NCBI GenBank assembly: GCA_012510325.1
Contig: JAAZIG010000015.1
Coordinates: 1-6,714, forward strand
DNA: 6,714 bases
Source of the DNA: Bacillota bacterium
GTDB taxonomy: Bacteria; Bacillota; Dethiobacteria; DTU022
Direction: 5' to 3'
Positions 5,636 through 6,714 of the stretch are shown piece by piece. The position numbers and the translations under genes are program-made. The notes below the pieces were generated by a model. The model was not told the origin of the DNA and made no database searches. It was given only the letters and a program-made list of their open reading frames with translations. The first letter of the stretch is position 1. Every line of letters begins with the position of its first letter.

Positions 5636-6714
5636 ATGGGAAAAATGAAGAGCGCCCGGGCGGAGGTGCACTATTTTTCCAGCCTCCTGAAGAGGAAACT
5701 TGAGAAGATGCTGGCTGCTTCCGCCACCGTGGTGGAAGCTCCCTCAGGCTACGGCAAGAGCACGGCTGTCCGCGACTTTCTGGAGGGTTCCCTGGATCAG
5801 AGCACGCCCATGTACTGGTTTACCTCTGCCGATGAAGAACCCGCCGCGGGATATAGCCGTTTCTGCCGCCAGGTTGAACAGATCGACCGGCAGGCCGGTG
5901 AACGGCTGCTCAGGATCGGGCTGCCCAACGCTGCGACCATCGGTGAAACCATCGCCGCCCTGCGCTCCCTGCGCTGCCCCTATCAGGCCTACCTGGTGAT
6001 TGACAACTTTCACTATTTGCACAGCGCCCTGCCGGCTGCTTTTCTGACCGCCCTCATGGAGCACGGCGGTGAATGTCTGCATATCATCGTGATCACCCAG
6101 ATGCTTAAACGCAGCGCTCTGGCCCTGGTGGCCGGCCATGGGTTTTTGCATCTCACCGCCGCGGATCTGCGGCTGGGAGCAGAAGATATCCGCCGCTATT
6201 TCGACCTGGCCGGGGCGCACATTACCCCGGAGGAGGCGCGGGAGCTGGAGCGATACACCGAGGGCTGGATTGTTGCCCTCTACCTGCAGCTTCGCTCTTT
6301 CCTGGAGCGGGGCAGTTTCTCCGATAGGCCCGGCATCCTCACTTTGATGGAGCGACTGCTGTGGGATTGTTTACAGGCGCCGCAGCAGGATTTTCTTTTG
6401 CGCATCTCCCCTTTCAAGGTGGTCACCCTGCGCCAGGCCTGTTATCTTCTGGACTGCGCCGCACTGCCCGCAGAGGTTCTTGAAGCTCTGGGCAGCCCCT
6501 TTATCCGCCTGGAGCCTGCTGAGGGGCGTTATGAACTGCATGCCATCCTCTCCGATCTGCTGGTGCAAAAAAGAGGGGAAAGAGGAGCGGCTTTTGAGCG
6601 GGATTGCTTGCTGCGGGCGGGCGATTTTTGCCGGGAGGACGGGCAGACCGCCGCCGCCCTGGAATTTTATGCGCAGGCCGGAGACTATGAGCGGATGCTT
6701 TCCCTGGACCTTTC
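5636..6714 (+). CDS. MalT/LuxR-like STAND ATPase transcriptional regulator, 3'-partial
   Basis: An uninterrupted frame runs from the ATG at 5636 to the window end, giving 359 residues and two extra bases. AGGAGG at 5623-5628 supports this start; a second ATG three codons on is poorly spaced. The protein resembles the ATPase half of MalT-type regulators. It shows Walker A APSGYGKST (35-43), a Walker B strand YLVIDNFHYL (119-128), a following strand LHIIVITQ (148-155), LTAADLRLGAEDIRRYF (173-189), the family's TEGW turn (208-211) before a helix, and a winged-helix-like part with LLWDCLQAPQQDFLL near 240-255. Family members are usually 800-900 residues, with TPR-like repeats and a C-terminal LuxR-type helix-turn-helix; those parts lie outside the window, so DNA binding is presumed. 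MalT has Asp-Asp in Walker B and Ser-Arg at the next strand end; here these are Asp-Asn and Thr-Gln. It is divergent from the transporter operon and may regulate it. Confidence 0.85.
   Translation, partial: MGKMKSARAEVHYFSSLLKRKLEKMLAASATVVEAPSGYGKSTAVRDFLEGSLDQSTPMYWFTSADEEPAAGYSRFCRQVEQIDRQAGERLLRIGLPNAATIGETIAALRSLRCPYQAYLVIDNFHYLHSALPAAFLTALMEHGGECLHIIVITQMLKRSALALVAGHGFLHLTAADLRLGAEDIRRYFDLAGAHITPEEARELERYTEGWIVALYLQLRSFLERGSFSDRPGILTLMERLLWDCLQAPQQDFLLRISPFKVVTLRQACYLLDCAALPAEVLEALGSPFIRLEPAEGRYELHAILSDLLVQKRGERGAAFERDCLLRAGDFCREDGQTAAALEFYAQAGDYERMLSLDL

Noticed and set aside
5744..6220. Minus-strand 158-codon frame opposite the regulator
   Set aside because: The plus strand carries the Walker A, Walker B and TEGW motifs of a STAND ATPase; the minus frame is its shadow.

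Overview
The window looks like chromosomal DNA of a Gram-positive, probably Bacillota (clostridial-type) organism of moderately high GC content. The signs are strong purine-rich Shine-Dalgarno sequences, near-consensus sigma-A promoters, intrinsic terminators, a transcription-attenuation leader, a TTG start codon and a lipoprotein-type solute-binding protein. The exact taxon cannot be read from the sequence. No mobile element, CRISPR array or phage gene is visible.

Layout. (1) Bases 1-1806, plus strand: the 3' part of a glutamine-amidotransferase-like (BPL_N family) gene, then 22 bases later a complete GT4 glycosyltransferase, probably one transcript. (2) Bases 1902-2064, plus strand: a solitary tRNA-Gln(CUG) gene with encoded CCA, its own promoter (TTGAAT, 17 bp, TATAAT) and a strong hairpin terminator. 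(3) Bases 2302-5259, minus strand: a three-gene ABC importer operon in the order lipoprotein binding protein, permease, ATPase. It is related to the TrpX/TrpY/TrpZ family described for tryptophan/tyrosine uptake. Its promoter is at 5259-5231, and its roughly 135-base untranslated leader carries an intrinsic terminator (5152-5132) before the first gene, so it is probably controlled by attenuation or a riboregulator whose class I could not identify. (4) Bases 5578-6714, plus strand: a divergently transcribed MalT/LuxR-like STAND ATPase regulator that runs off the window end. This large open frame starts at the ATG at 5636.

Gene-free stretches. Bases 1807-1942 hold only the tRNA promoter. Bases 2065-2301 lie between convergent units and contain one imperfect hairpin. 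Bases 5087-5635 contain the attenuator leader, two divergent promoters about 320 bp apart, and several palindromes and short hairpins.

The operon encodes a complete importer (lipoprotein receptor, membrane channel, ATPase). The divergent STAND regulator could control it, but that is inferred from position only. I found no convincing novel system. The unclassified attenuator leader and the altered Walker B/sensor residues of the regulator most deserve a second look.
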